From: Erysipelotrichaceae bacterium
GTDB lineage: Bacteria; Bacillota_I; Bacilli_A; Erysipelotrichales; Erysipelotrichaceae
DNA length: 64,000 nt
Direction: 5' to 3'
Assembly: GCA_017473265.1 (NCBI GenBank)
Contig: JAFULQ010000008.1
Location: 62,001-126,000 of the forward strand
A program made the translations under genes and the position numbers. Below are positions 15,754 to 24,797 of the stretch, in pieces. The notes beneath the pieces were generated by a model. The model was given only the letters and a program-made list of their open reading frames with translations. It ran no database searches and was not told the origin of the DNA. Each line of letters begins with the position of its first letter. Position 1 is the first letter of the stretch.

Positions 15754-17088
15754 ATGAAACTATATAATTCGAAAACATTACAAATTGAAGAAATGCAAAC
15801 AGTGAATCCAAATGAAGTGAATATGTATGTATGTGGACCTACAGTATACAATCACATTCATATTGGGAATGCTCGTCCAATTGTTGTCTTTGATACTTTG
15901 CGTAGAGTATTAGAAACAGATGGCTATAAAGTAAAATATGTTTCTAACTATACAGATGTAGATGACAAGATTATTAAAAAAGCGATTGAAGAAGGTGTGG
16001 ATGAAAGAGTAATTGCTGGTAGATACATGGATGCCTATAACAAGGTGCGTGAATCTTTACACACAATTCCATTATCTGCAGCACCTCAAGTTACGGAAAC
16101 TATGGATGATATCATTGATTTTATCAGTGATTTAGAAGCGAAAGGTCATGCGTATGCAGTAGATGGTGATGTATTCTTTAGTGTTGAAAGTGTAAAACAA
16201 TATGGTAATTTATCGCATCAAAGTGTAGATGATTTACAAGTTGGTGCGCGTATTGATGAAAATACAAAGAAGAGAAATCCATTAGACTTTGCATTGTGGA
16301 AACAAACAGATGTAGGTATTCAATGGGATTCACCATGGGGTAAAGGTCGTCCAGGATGGCATACAGAATGTGTAGTAATGATTGGTAAAGAATTCAATGG
16401 TCAATTAATTGATATTCATGGTGGAGGAAAGGATTTAAAATTCCCACACCACGAAAATGAAGTTGCTCAATCTTATGCAGTAAATGATCATGGTCTAGCA
16501 AACTATTGGATGCACAATGGTATGTTAAATCTTGATGGTGGAAAAATGAGTAAATCATTAGGTAATACGGTATGGGCAAAAGATATTATTGCGGAAAAAG
16601 GTAGTAATGTCATTCGTTGGTTATTATTAAGTGTACGTTATCGTGATACTTTAAATTATTCTGATGAAACAATGAAGGCTGCTGAAACAGAATTACAAAA
16701 GATTTATACTCCTTGGAAACAAGCAATTATTAAAGCAGCTATGGCAAATGCGGAATTAGGTACTGAAGTAGATAGTGAACATTTTGAAAAGTTCATGGAA
16801 GCTATGCGTGATGATATGAATACTCCAAATGCTTATGCAGAAATCTTCGAAGTAACGAAATTATTAAATCAATCTTTACGTGTTCGTGAAATTGATTGGG
16901 CATTAGTTGGTAAATGGGTAGCTACATTAGATAAGATGTTGGATGTATTAGGTATTGTCTTTGATAAGATTGTTGTGACAGAAGAAGACAAAGAAGTGTA
17001 TAACAAGTGGAATGAAGCGAAAAAAGCAAAAGATTTTGAAGAAGCTGATAAATATCGCTTGCAATTAATGGAAAAAGGTTTACTATAA
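15754..17088 (+). CDS. cysS: Cysteinyl-tRNA synthetase
   Basis: 444 aa from ATG 15754, set by TAGGAGGA after the T-box terminator; a longer frame from 15652 runs through the T-box and is not coding. Class I synthetase: CGPTVYNHIHIGNARP holds the first zinc Cys and the HIGH-type motif (HIGN, 36-39), TDVDDKI, the zinc/active-site WHTECVVM and HGGGKDLKFPHHENE, and KMSKS at 264-268. A C-terminal DALR-like helical domain follows. Own terminator at 17099. Confidence 0.97.
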   Translation: MKLYNSKTLQIEEMQTVNPNEVNMYVCGPTVYNHIHIGNARPIVVFDTLRRVLETDGYKVKYVSNYTDVDDKIIKKAIEEGVDERVIAGRYMDAYNKVRESLHTIPLSAAPQVTETMDDIIDFISDLEAKGHAYAVDGDVFFSVESVKQYGNLSHQSVDDLQVGARIDENTKKRNPLDFALWKQTDVGIQWDSPWGKGRPGWHTECVVMIGKEFNGQLIDIHGGGKDLKFPHHENEVAQSYAVNDHGLANYWMHNGMLNLDGGKMSKSLGNTVWAKDIIAEKGSNVIRWLLLSVRYRDTLNYSDETMKAAETELQKIYTPWKQAIIKAAMANAELGTEVDSEHFEKFMEAMRDDMNTPNAYAEIFEVTKLLNQSLRVREIDWALVGKWVATLDKMLDVLGIVFDKIVVTEEDKEVYNKWNEAKKAKDFEEADKYRLQLMEKGLL

Positions 17089-17098
17089 TAGAGAAGTG

Positions 17099-17127
17099 AA
17101 GAACACATATTCGTGTTCTTTTCTTTT
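17099..17127 (+). terminator. Terminator of cysS
   Basis: AAGAACAC ATATTC GTGTTCTT followed by TTCTTTT. Confidence 0.85.
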
Positions 17128-17168
17128 CCACAAAAATTGTGTATAAATTATGTAGAAGGAGTGAAAAT

Positions 17169-17552
17169 ATGGATGTAAAAGAAATGAGTTCTTTATCATT
17201 AGCGTTTGTTGGTGATGCCCATTTTGGATTAACAGTTAAAGAATATTTAGTTAATAAAAGTGATGCGAAGCCTCAACAATTACAAAAGATTTCCACTCAT
17301 TATGTTTCTGCGAAAGCGCAAGCGAGTTTTATTTCTTATTTTATTGAAAATGAAATTTTGACAGAAAAAGAAATGGATATTTATAAGCGTGGTCGTAATG
17401 CAAAAACAAATAATGTTCCTAAAAATACGGATGTACAAACCTATCATATGTCAACTGGATTTGAGGCGTTGTGGGGGTATTTGTATTTGAGTAAGAATGA
17501 GGAACGTTTAGGACAATTATGGGACATAATTAAGACGATAGTAGGTGAATAA
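17169..17552 (+). CDS. mrnC: Mini-ribonuclease III
   Basis: 127 aa from ATG 17169 (AGAAGGAG upstream). An RNase III catalytic domain without the dsRNA-binding domain, which in Bacillus matures 23S rRNA. LSLAFVGDAHFGL carries the catalytic Asp (D16), YKRGRNAK and STGFEALWGYLYLSK the second acidic cluster (Glu in FEA). The place between cysS and rlmB is the standard Firmicutes order. It is 1 base from rlmB. Confidence 0.95.
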   Translation: MDVKEMSSLSLAFVGDAHFGLTVKEYLVNKSDAKPQQLQKISTHYVSAKAQASFISYFIENEILTEKEMDIYKRGRNAKTNNVPKNTDVQTYHMSTGFEALWGYLYLSKNEERLGQLWDIIKTIVGE

Positions 17553-17553
17553 T

Positions 17554-18279
17554 ATGGCACAATATGTATATGGAAAAAATGTTGTGATGCAAATGTTGAA
17601 GAATCAAAGTGAGATTCAAACATTGTATCTAGTAAGTGGAACTAAGAATCCTGAAATTGAAAAAGAAGCGCAAAAGAATGGTGTTAAGATTTCTTTTGTA
17701 CCAAAAGTAAAAATGGATGCGATGGCTAAAAATGGGAAACACCAAGGTGTGGTTGCTCAAATTAAGGAATATAAAACATATTCTATGGAAGAAATTTTGG
17801 CCGCAATTCCTAGTGGTAAACAACCATTATTAGTTATGCTAGATGGTTTAGAAGATCCACATAATTTGGGAGCTATTTTAAGAACTTGTGATTGTGTTGG
17901 GGTTGATGGTGTAATTATTGGTAAACACCGCTCAGTTTCTTTAACACCGACGGTTGCGAAGGTTTCTACTGGAGCGATTGATACGGTTAAAGTTGCGCAA
18001 GTAACGAATTTAACACAAACATTAAAGGACTTAAAGCAACTAGGTTATTGGGTAGTTGGTGCGGATGGATATCAAGCTACTGATTATCGTAAAGTGGATT
18101 ACAATATGCCAGTTGTATTGGTTATTGGTTCAGAAGGATTTGGTATTAGTCGCTTAGTACAAAAGGAATGTGACTATTGTGTAAGTATTCCAATGGTTGG
18201 TGAAGTGAGTTCGTTAAATGCTTCAATTGCGACGGCTGTCTTGCTTTACCAAATTTATTCACAACGTTTTCCTGCTTAA
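17554..18279 (+). CDS. rlmB: 23S rRNA 2-O-ribose methyltransferase, RlmB/TrmH family
   Basis: 241 aa from ATG 17554. N-terminal substrate-binding L30e-like domain (1-75) and a C-terminal SPOUT knot: LDGLEDPHNLGAILRTCDCVGVDGVI, VIGSEGFGISRLV and SIPMVGEVSSLNASIATAVLL are the three knot motifs that bind S-adenosylmethionine. It would methylate a G in the 23S peptidyl-transferase loop (G2251 in E. coli numbering). Translation is probably coupled to mrnC. Confidence 0.95.
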   Translation: MAQYVYGKNVVMQMLKNQSEIQTLYLVSGTKNPEIEKEAQKNGVKISFVPKVKMDAMAKNGKHQGVVAQIKEYKTYSMEEILAAIPSGKQPLLVMLDGLEDPHNLGAILRTCDCVGVDGVIIGKHRSVSLTPTVAKVSTGAIDTVKVAQVTNLTQTLKDLKQLGYWVVGADGYQATDYRKVDYNMPVVLVIGSEGFGISRLVQKECDYCVSIPMVGEVSSLNASIATAVLLYQIYSQRFPA

Positions 18280-18294
18280 GTAGGAGGAAACAAA

Positions 18295-18900
18295 ATGATA
18301 AAAGAATGCACAGATGAAGAATTAGTATATATGATACATGCGAATAGTGATATAGCGTTAACGATGTTGTTGGATAGGGTTTGTGAGGCTGTATTATCAA
18401 CGATAGAGGGTATTATTAAAAGACTTGGGTGTTATGAGGTGGAAGATGCAAAACAGGCTGTGAGGCTTGGTTGTTTGTCTGCGGTGGACACCTTTCGACC
18501 GGATAAAGATTCTTCCTTTCGCTACTTTGCGAAAATGTGTGCGGAAAGAGAAGTGCGTTCGATGGTTAGAAAAGAGAGGAGTAAAGGGTTATCCTCTCAT
18601 TATAGAAGTGTTTCATTAGACCAAGTACAAGTTCGTGAAAGTGAAGGTATTTATTTAGTAGATACAATTGAAAATCATTATCCGGAATACAATCCAACTT
18701 GGTGTATTGAAAAAAGCAATGCGGAATATATGCTTAATGAATATATGCAGATGCTAAATGAAGTGGAAAGAAAAATCTGCTATTTACGACTTGAAGGATA
18801 TAGCTATAAAGAAATAGCTAAATTACTAGATATGAGTTGTAAAAGTGTAGATAATACAGTGCAAAGGGTACGAAGAAAACTACAGCGTAGGTTTGACTAA
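18295..18900 (+). CDS. sigH: RNA polymerase sigma factor, SigH-like
   Basis: 201 aa sigma-70 family protein. Region 2 is about residues 20-95 (SAVDTFRPDKDSSFRYFAKMCAEREVRSMVRK matches the 2.3-2.4 stretch); region 4 about 140-200 with YSYKEIAKLLDMSCKSVDNT as HTH. RBS TAGGAGGAAA. The place between rlmB and rpmG-secE-nusG is that of Bacillus sigH, although yacP (NYN domain), usually between rlmB and sigH, is absent. SigH controls the transition state and early sporulation or competence; that role here is inferred only from position and family. Confidence 0.85.
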   Translation: MIKECTDEELVYMIHANSDIALTMLLDRVCEAVLSTIEGIIKRLGCYEVEDAKQAVRLGCLSAVDTFRPDKDSSFRYFAKMCAEREVRSMVRKERSKGLSSHYRSVSLDQVQVRESEGIYLVDTIENHYPEYNPTWCIEKSNAEYMLNEYMQMLNEVERKICYLRLEGYSYKEIAKLLDMSCKSVDNTVQRVRRKLQRRFD

Positions 18901-18948
18901 CGATTACCTTTGTGATAAAGTTATAACGCATAAAAAGGAGTTGTTCGT

Positions 18949-19098
18949 ATGAATGATAAAGTTATTTTAACTTGTACTGAGTGTTTAAGTCGAAATTATA
19001 CGACAACACGTAACAAAAAGACGCATACTGAACGTTTAGAATTAAACAAGTATTGTAAAAAATGTGGAAAGAAAACAGTCCATAAAGAAACAAAATAG
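18949..19098 (+). CDS. rpmG: 50S ribosomal protein L33
   Basis: 49 aa. Zinc-ribbon form with CTEC near the N-terminus and CKKC near the C-terminus, so of the C+ type expected in zinc-replete growth. RBS AAAAAGGAG. Lies directly upstream of secE and nusG as in Bacillus. Confidence 0.95.
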   Translation: MNDKVILTCTECLSRNYTTTRNKKTHTERLELNKYCKKCGKKTVHKETK

Positions 19099-19107
19099 GA
19101 GGCTTAT

Positions 19108-19293
19108 ATGTTAAAGTGGTTTAGTATTGAAGGTATCATGACGGAAGTAAAAAGAATCCGTTGGCCAAAGAAAGAAGATTTAGTTAGCAAAACATTAAGA
19201 GTATTATTTTTCTGTGCTCTATTCGCTGCATTCTTTATGTTATGTGAAGTTGGAGTTGCTGGAATCTTAAAATTAATCGGTATAGGAGCTTAG
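19108..19293 (+). CDS. secE: Preprotein translocase subunit SecE
   Basis: 61 aa with one C-terminal membrane helix (about 32-57) and the conserved amphipathic EVKRIRWPKKEDLVSKT before it, the part that clamps SecY. It is the short, single-helix Gram-positive form. RBS AGGAGG. Confidence 0.95.
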   Translation: MLKWFSIEGIMTEVKRIRWPKKEDLVSKTLRVLFFCALFAAFFMLCEVGVAGILKLIGIGA

Positions 19294-19297
19294 TACT

Positions 19298-19849
19298 ATG
19301 GATGAAATTAAAAAAGAGTGGTATGTTGTAAATACATATGCTGGACATGAAAATCGTGTAAAAGATAACTTAGAACGCCGCGCAGAATCTATGGGATTAC
19401 AAGATAATTTATTACGTATCTTAGTAGCGGAAGAACAAGAAATCGAATACACAAAAACAGGTAAAAAAGTGGAAAAAGTAAGAAACTTATTCCCAGGTTA
19501 TTTATTTGTTGAAATGATTATGACAGATGATGCTTGGTATGTAGTTCGTAATACTCCAGGTGTTACAGGATTCATCGGATCAAGTGGTGGAGGAGCAAAA
19601 CCTTTCCCAGTAGCCGCTGATGAAATCGAAAGTATTTTACAACGTATGGGTATGAGTGAACGTAAACTAGTTGTGAACTTCCAAGTTGGAGATCGCGTTA
19701 AGATTTTACGTGGACCATTCAAAGATATCGAAGGTACAATCGATGCAATGAATGATGATGCTCAATCAGCAACAGTATTAACTATTTTATTTGGTCGTGA
19801 AACACCAACTGAAATTGGTTATGGCGATTTAGAAAAAGTTGATGAATAA
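19298..19849 (+). CDS. nusG: Transcription termination/antitermination factor NusG
   Basis: 183 aa. NGN domain (about 1-115; EWYVVNTYAGHENRVKDNLERR, LFPGYLFVEM, VRNTPGVTGFIGS) and a C-terminal KOW domain (about 125-180; FQVGDRVKILRGPFKDIEGTID). Binds RNA polymerase clamp and modulates pausing. Usual length, 4 bases after secE. The unit ends at the bidirectional terminator after it, not continuing into rplK as in Bacillus. Confidence 0.97.
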   Translation: MDEIKKEWYVVNTYAGHENRVKDNLERRAESMGLQDNLLRILVAEEQEIEYTKTGKKVEKVRNLFPGYLFVEMIMTDDAWYVVRNTPGVTGFIGSSGGGAKPFPVAADEIESILQRMGMSERKLVVNFQVGDRVKILRGPFKDIEGTIDAMNDDAQSATVLTILFGRETPTEIGYGDLEKVDE

Positions 19850-19853
19850 CAAA

Positions 19854-19882
19854 AAAGGAACTAAATGGTTCCTTTTCTTTTT
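19854..19882. terminator. Bidirectional terminator between nusG and the DUF1836 gene
   Basis: AAAGGAAC TAAATG GTTCCTTT, with TTTTCTTTTT on the plus strand and an A-tract (U-run on minus) on the other side. Convergent genes end at its two edges. Confidence 0.88.
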
Positions 19883-20376
19883 GCGTCTAATGTTAATTCA
19901 ATATACATTTTATGAGCAAATGAAATAATGGCATTTCTCAATAATTGTTTTTCTAAAGTATTTGTTGTACCAATTTGTTCCATTTGGCTATTGATACCAA
20001 AGATGTATTTAATAACATTTTCATATTCTAATAAGAAATAATTATACGCAACTTCATTTGGATATGCTTTGGTTTGTAATTCGAATAATAGTTTCAAATC
20101 TTCCATAGATAAAACCGTTTTACCAAAAGTAATTAAAATCAAACGCATAATTTGATCACGAGAATATTGTTTCTTCACACACTTTGGTAATAAACCTTGT
20201 TTTACATAGTTAGATACCATAGAAGATGTAATGCTAATATTCGGGTAATCTTCTAATAAACTATTGATATATTTAGTCACTTGTTCTAAATATAAACCCA
20301 CATCAGGTATTTCGTTATATTTTGGTAAATTTAAATTAATAATTGTTTCTTTTTCTTTATTCAATGTATTTGCCAT
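19861..20376 (-). CDS. DUF1836 putative DNA-binding protein
   Basis: 171 aa. Matches the DUF1836 family: a MerR/HTH-like segment ITSSMVSNYVKQGLLPKCVKKQYSRDQI (about 48-76, quoted in part by position) followed by a helical domain with KTVLSMEDLKLLFEL. Such proteins are thought to be transcriptional regulators in Firmicutes; targets are unknown. It is the first of the genes that separate nusG from rplK and the only one in that block on the minus strand. A good promoter precedes it. Confidence 0.8.
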   Translation of the reverse strand: MANTLNKEKETIINLNLPKYNEIPDVGLYLEQVTKYINSLLEDYPNISITSSMVSNYVKQGLLPKCVKKQYSRDQIMRLILITFGKTVLSMEDLKLLFELQTKAYPNEVAYNYFLLEYENVIKYIFGINSQMEQIGTTNTLEKQLLRNAIISFAHKMYIELTLDAKRKGTI

Positions 20377-20399
20377 ATACGTATCCTACTTCCAAAAAA

Positions 20400-20428
20400 A
20401 TTATAACCAAGTTTCAACTTCCATTCAA
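20400..20428 (-). promoter_or_regulatory. Promoter of the DUF1836 gene
   Basis: Minus strand TTGAAT (20428-20423), 17-bp spacer, TATAAT (20405-20400). Confidence 0.75.
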
Positions 20429-20511
20429 GGGGTTATTGGAAAACTCTTGACAAAGAAAGATTTACCATATAGATTATAATCAACTAGAGTTATAAAAATA
20501 ATGGAGGCCAT

Positions 20512-21342
20512 ATGAAAATTGTAACAGATACATCAACTTTATTTTCGCCAAGCGAAGGAAAAGAATTAGGAATTACGGTATTACCACTAAATGTAGGTAT
20601 TAAAGGTAAAACATATAAAGAATTTGTGGATATGCATGCGCCAGAATTCATTCGTTTAATTAAAGAAGGTAATGTACCAACATCAAGTCAACCATCTGTT
20701 GGTGAAACACTAGAAGTGTTTGAAAATACAGATGAAGATATTGTTGTTATTTCTATGGCTGATGGATTAAGTGGTACTTATCAAAGTAATGTAGGTGTTA
20801 AAAATAGTTTGGATAAGAATGATCATATTCATATTATTAATACAAAAACTCTTTGTGGTCCTCATCGTTATATGGTAAAAAAAGCAATCCAAATGAAAAA
20901 GGATGGTTGTACAACTCTAGAAATGGTTGCGGAAATGGAACGTTTGGCAAATTCTCATAAATCATTCTTAATTCCAAGTGATTTTGATTTCTTAAGTAGA
21001 GGTGGCCGTTTAACACCATTGGCTGCTAAGATTGCGGGTTTAATCAAAATTGTACCAGTTATGACACAAACAAAAGATGGAAAAAAACTAGAATCTGCTG
21101 GTATTAAACGTACAATGAAAAAAGCTGTAGAAGAAGCGATTTCTCAATTTAAAGCTATGGGTGTTAATGAAAAGCATTTAATTACGGTATCTCATGCGTG
21201 TGTTGAAGAAGAAGCTAAAAAAGTAGTAAAACAAATAAAAGAAGCATTTGTAAATACAGAAATTGAATTGATACATTTATCTTGTGCGTTTGTAACACAA
21301 GGTGGTCCTGGTTGTATTGCAATTCAAGTAATTGAAAAATAA
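20512..21342 (+). CDS. DegV family fatty-acid-binding protein
   Basis: 276 aa, DegV/FakB fold. Segments VTDTSTLFSPSEGKELGITVLPLNV, TSSQPSVGE, SMADGLSGTYQS (Ser/Thr phosphate or carboxylate pocket) and FLSRGGRLTPLAAKIAGLIKI are diagnostic. FakB-type proteins present fatty acids to the kinase FakA; no fakA is visible nearby. A TTGACA at 20447 and TATAAT at 20475 lie upstream but 22 bp apart, so the exact promoter is unclear (TAGATT at 20470 gives a 17-bp spacing). Own terminator. Confidence 0.9.
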   Translation: MKIVTDTSTLFSPSEGKELGITVLPLNVGIKGKTYKEFVDMHAPEFIRLIKEGNVPTSSQPSVGETLEVFENTDEDIVVISMADGLSGTYQSNVGVKNSLDKNDHIHIINTKTLCGPHRYMVKKAIQMKKDGCTTLEMVAEMERLANSHKSFLIPSDFDFLSRGGRLTPLAAKIAGLIKIVPVMTQTKDGKKLESAGIKRTMKKAVEEAISQFKAMGVNEKHLITVSHACVEEEAKKVVKQIKEAFVNTEIELIHLSCAFVTQGGPGCIAIQVIEK

Positions 21343-21366
21343 TCCTGTGAAAAACAGGATTTTTTT
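21342..21366 (+). terminator. Terminator of the first degV gene
   Basis: ATCCTGT / ACAGGAT stem overlapping the stop codon, then TTTTTTT. Confidence 0.9.
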
Positions 21367-21438
21367 ATATATTATCTATAGGTTTTTTAAAAACTTGTAG
21401 TATAATTATGAAAAACGTACAAATAAAGAGGTGTTAGT

Positions 21439-22284
21439 ATGAATTATAGAATTGTTGTGGATTCTTCAGCAAATCGTTTAACAGATGGACATTTAATTTC
21501 TGTTCCATTAAAAATTGTAACTGATGAAAGACAATATGTAGATAATGAAACATTACCATTAGATGAAATGTTAGAGTATCTCAGTAATTATAAAGGAAAA
21601 TCAGGGACTTCTTGTCCAAATACAGCAGAATATGTAGAAGCTTTTGGTGATGCAGATTGGGTATTTGCGATTACGATTACTTCTAATTTATCTGGTAGTT
21701 ATAATGCGGCTAGAATTGCTTGTGAAGAATATGAAGAAACGTATCCTGGTAAACGTGCGTATGTATTTGATTCATTAAGTGCAGGCCCTGAATTGGTTTT
21801 ATTGGTAGAAAAGATTGAAGAGTATATAGCACAAGGAATGGATTTTGATCAAGCCGTTTCTGCTATAGAAACATATAAAGAAGATACACATTTAATCTTT
21901 GCATTAGAATCGTTAACGAATTTAGCGAATAATGGTCGTGTATCTAAAGTAGTTGCGGCTGGTGCGAATTTATTGGGTATTCGTATCATTGGTAAAGCGG
22001 TTGTGGGAAGATTGGATCCTACTCATAAAGTAAGAGGTCAAAAGAAAGCTGTTAAAACTTCTTATGCAATTATGAAAGAAACTGGATATAGCGGTGGTAA
22101 AGTGATTATTGATTCTTGTTATGGTTTAGAAACAAGTGAACAATTAGCGGCTTTAATTCGTGAAGAATATCCAGAAGCAAGTATCCGTTATGGTAAGTGT
22201 GGAGCATTATGTAGTTTCTATGCTGAAAAGGGTGGATTAATGATTGCTTTTGAAGCACATGGCGTGAATGACAAAGTAAGATAA
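21439..22284 (+). CDS. DegV family protein, second copy
   Basis: 281 aa DegV paralogue: RIVVDSSANRL, SCPNTAEYVEAF, ITITSNLSGSYNAAR, ESLTNLANNGRVSKV. It is clearly divergent from the neighbouring DegV, so not a recent duplication; the two probably bind different acyl chains, as FakB1 and FakB2 do. A TATAAT (21401-21406) precedes it, RBS AGAGGTG, and a terminator follows, so the two are separately transcribed. Confidence 0.9.
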   Translation: MNYRIVVDSSANRLTDGHLISVPLKIVTDERQYVDNETLPLDEMLEYLSNYKGKSGTSCPNTAEYVEAFGDADWVFAITITSNLSGSYNAARIACEEYEETYPGKRAYVFDSLSAGPELVLLVEKIEEYIAQGMDFDQAVSAIETYKEDTHLIFALESLTNLANNGRVSKVVAAGANLLGIRIIGKAVVGRLDPTHKVRGQKKAVKTSYAIMKETGYSGGKVIIDSCYGLETSEQLAALIREEYPEASIRYGKCGALCSFYAEKGGLMIAFEAHGVNDKVR

Positions 22285-22285
22285 G

Positions 22286-22307
22286 AGTGGCGTATGCCAC
22301 TTTTTTT
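22286..22307 (+). terminator. Terminator of the second degV gene
   Basis: AGTGGC GTAT GCCACT then TTTTTTT; a TATAAT at about 22312 begins the next transcript. Confidence 0.9.
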
Positions 22308-22339
22308 ATGTATAATTTATTTGTCTAGGAGGATGGTGT

Positions 22340-22822
22340 ATGGAGACAAAAGAAGCTCTTGCGAAAATTTTAGTGCAAGAAAAAGAAGTTGAATTAGAGC
22401 ATTTTCATCAAGGGGACATTAAAAAATTGGCTTTGTATTTAATGCAAAAAGCAGATGAAAGTACAACGCCACTAACGGTTCGTATTACAAAAGGGAAACA
22501 AATTATGTTTCACTATGTTGCGAATGATAATAGTTTAGATAAGGATAACTGGGTAAGAAGAAAAATCAATAGTGTAATGAATTTTCATCACTCATCTTTG
22601 TGGTTGCATTACAAAACAAATGGTGATGCAAATCAATTAATGTTGAAATACGGGTTATCAATGGAAGATTATACAGTTTCAGGTGGTGCAGTTCCAATTA
22701 TTGTTAAGGGAGTTGGCGTGATTGGTGCAATCGCTATTAGTGGTTATTCTGGTTTGTGGGATGACCATGATATGGGAATTGAATCCTTAAAGTGGTTAAA
22801 AGGAGAACAACATGAAGAATAA
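22340..22822 (+). CDS. UPF0303 / GlcG-HbpS-like domain protein
   Basis: 160 aa, resembles the UPF0303 family (heme-degrading/GlcG-like fold): TVRITKGKQIMFHYVANDNS, NFHHSSLWLHYK and the glycine-rich VSGGAVPIIVKGVGVIGAIAISG at about 112-134. Biochemical role unresolved; relatives bind small ligands or heme. RBS AGGAGG; its end overlaps the MFS gene by 11 bases, so they are co-translated. Confidence 0.75.
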   Translation: METKEALAKILVQEKEVELEHFHQGDIKKLALYLMQKADESTTPLTVRITKGKQIMFHYVANDNSLDKDNWVRRKINSVMNFHHSSLWLHYKTNGDANQLMLKYGLSMEDYTVSGGAVPIIVKGVGVIGAIAISGYSGLWDDHDMGIESLKWLKGEQHEE

Positions 22823-23987
22823 AAAGAATATGTTTTATATGATGGTGATATTTGCTTTTTCATATATCGCCTTTACCTTTCCGTATGTATTGATGATGCC
22901 ATATTTGCAATCTCTTGGTTATTCTGGTAGTGAACAAGGTGTAATTATTGCATGTGGTTCTTTGGCCGGTATGGTTGGCCAAATGATTTTTGGTTATTTA
23001 TGTGACAAATATAAAACAGTTAAAAAGTTTGTTTATTTAGGTCAATGTTTATTAGTAGTATTTACATGGGTGTTCTACTATATTGGTGGTCATTCATTCT
23101 TCTTACACTTAGCACTTGGTACCTTAACACAAGGTGTATGGCTAATTATGTGTGGATTGATGGATAGCTGGGCATTGGAAGTGGATGAAACATGTTCACA
23201 AAACTATGGTAGTATTCGTGCTTTTGGGGCAATTGGCTGGGTAATTGGTGGTCCAATTGTTTCATGGGTTGCGTCTAATTATGGATATAAATATATGGGA
23301 TTTGCTTTAATGGCATTTACATTATTGATGTTTGCGGTTTCTTATTGGGCTCCTGATGCTCAAAAATCTGAAGCTGCTCAAAAGAAAGAGTTAAAATTCT
23401 CTGATGTTGTGACATTAGTAAAGAATCCTAGATATGTAATTGTAGTTGCTATTTTCTTATGTGCATTCTTAGTTATGAACTTTGAAAATTTCTTGGCTGT
23501 ACAAAAGATTGGTGTATTAGCTGGTGATGGTAGTGCTACGTATACAAGTTTAAAATCTAGTTTCCAAGCGGCGTTTGAATTGCCATTCTTCTTTATGGGT
23601 GGTATGTTATTGAAGAAGTTTGGATATACAAAGTTATTATATGTTGCATTGATTGCGTATTTATTCCGTGTTACAGGTACAATGCTTTCATTGAATGCGA
23701 TGCAAATTGTATATGTATCTGCAATGCAATTATTAACATTCCCATTATTGACGATTACAAGTAAAGCAATGGTTGATAATGAGATTCCAGATTATTTGCG
23801 TTCAACTGGTCAACAAGTTGCTTTCTCAGTATATAATGCTGGTTCAGCATTAATTGCACCATTAATTGGTGGGGCAATGTTTGATGCATTGGGTGCTAAT
23901 AAAGCGTTAATGGTGGTATTAGCGTTTGCGGTAGTTCCAGTTGTATTATTAACTATTTATAATAAAATGAAGAAAGTAGAGGGATAG
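22812..23987 (+). CDS. MFS transporter (sugar/nucleoside symporter-like)
   Basis: 391 aa, about 12 membrane helices. The first half has the loop FGYLCDKYKTVKK (MFS A-like motif between helices 2 and 3) and RAFGAIGWVIGGPIVSW, a pattern of the MFS_1-like/oligosaccharide or nucleoside:H+ symporter group. Substrate not determinable. RBS AAAAGGAG lies inside the preceding gene, and an RlmA-like methyltransferase follows after 1 base, giving a four-gene unit ending at 25448. Confidence 0.88.
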   Translation: MKNKKNMFYMMVIFAFSYIAFTFPYVLMMPYLQSLGYSGSEQGVIIACGSLAGMVGQMIFGYLCDKYKTVKKFVYLGQCLLVVFTWVFYYIGGHSFFLHLALGTLTQGVWLIMCGLMDSWALEVDETCSQNYGSIRAFGAIGWVIGGPIVSWVASNYGYKYMGFALMAFTLLMFAVSYWAPDAQKSEAAQKKELKFSDVVTLVKNPRYVIVVAIFLCAFLVMNFENFLAVQKIGVLAGDGSATYTSLKSSFQAAFELPFFFMGGMLLKKFGYTKLLYVALIAYLFRVTGTMLSLNAMQIVYVSAMQLLTFPLLTITSKAMVDNEIPDYLRSTGQQVAFSVYNAGSALIAPLIGGAMFDALGANKALMVVLAFAVVPVVLLTIYNKMKKVEG

Positions 23988-23988
23988 T

Positions 23989-24795
23989 ATGTTTCTTTGT
24001 CCTAAGTGCAAAAAGGTATTAACTAAAAAAGATCGTAGTTATGTGTGTGTTGATAATCATCAATATGATATAGCGAAAGAGGGTTATGTAAATTTAATTC
24101 TTGCGAATCAAAAAAATTCTAAAGAGCCAGGTGATCCTAAAGAATCGCTAGTTTCTCGTAGAACCTTTTTGTATGCTGGATATTATGAAGCGTTGAGTGA
24201 TGCTTTAAATGCTGTAGTAAAGCAATACGTTGGTTCTGGTAGCTTTTTAGATGCTGGTTGTGGTGTTGGGTATTATTTAGAAAGAATGATGCTAGCGCAT
24301 CCTAATTTGGATTATTACGCAGTGGATATTGCCAAAGAAGGCGTTAAGATGTGTGCGAAACGCAATAAACAAGCAAACTGTGCAGTCGCAAGTGTTTTCC
24401 ATTTACCACTTGCAGATCATAGTTTAGATGGTTTAATGAGTGTATTCTGTCCATATAGTGCAGAAGAATTTTCAAGAATTGTAAAAGAAAATGGATATGT
24501 CATTTCCGTAACACCAGGCAAACGTCATTTATATGAAATGAAAGAAATTGTATATGCTAATCCATATGAAAATGATGAAGCTGGTTATACATTACCTGAT
24601 TTTGATTGCGTTGAACAAAGAAAAGTTACTACGAAAATTTGTTTAAAGAGTAAAACGGATATTGAAGCTTTATGGACAATGACTCCATATGTTCATAAAA
24701 CAAGCAAAGATGATACCCAAAAGCTATACAATTATGATACATTAGAGACTACAATAGATTTCTTAATTGGGATTTATCAAAAGAAAAGAGGATAG
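23989..24795 (+). CDS. rlmA: 23S rRNA (guanine) methyltransferase, RlmA-like
   Basis: 268 aa. An N-terminal zinc ribbon (FLCPKCKKVLT, then CVDNHQYDIAKEGYVNLI) and SAM-dependent methyltransferase core (FLDAGCGVGYYLERM, motif I about 85-98) define the RlmA(I)/TlrB family, which methylates N1 of a guanine in hairpin 35 of 23S rRNA (745 or 748). TlrB members contribute to tylosin resistance; sequence alone does not separate the two. Confidence 0.88.
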   Translation: MFLCPKCKKVLTKKDRSYVCVDNHQYDIAKEGYVNLILANQKNSKEPGDPKESLVSRRTFLYAGYYEALSDALNAVVKQYVGSGSFLDAGCGVGYYLERMMLAHPNLDYYAVDIAKEGVKMCAKRNKQANCAVASVFHLPLADHSLDGLMSVFCPYSAEEFSRIVKENGYVISVTPGKRHLYEMKEIVYANPYENDEAGYTLPDFDCVEQRKVTTKICLKSKTDIEALWTMTPYVHKTSKDDTQKLYNYDTLETTIDFLIGIYQKKRG

Positions 24796-24797
24796 CC

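Noticed and set aside
20447-20480. TTGACA and TATAAT pair before degV as a single promoter
   Set aside because: Spacing is 22 bp, too long for sigma-A; only one of the boxes is probably used.
20512-22284. Two DegV genes as a recent tandem duplication
   Set aside because: The proteins differ throughout and have separate promoters and terminators, unlike the HAD pair.
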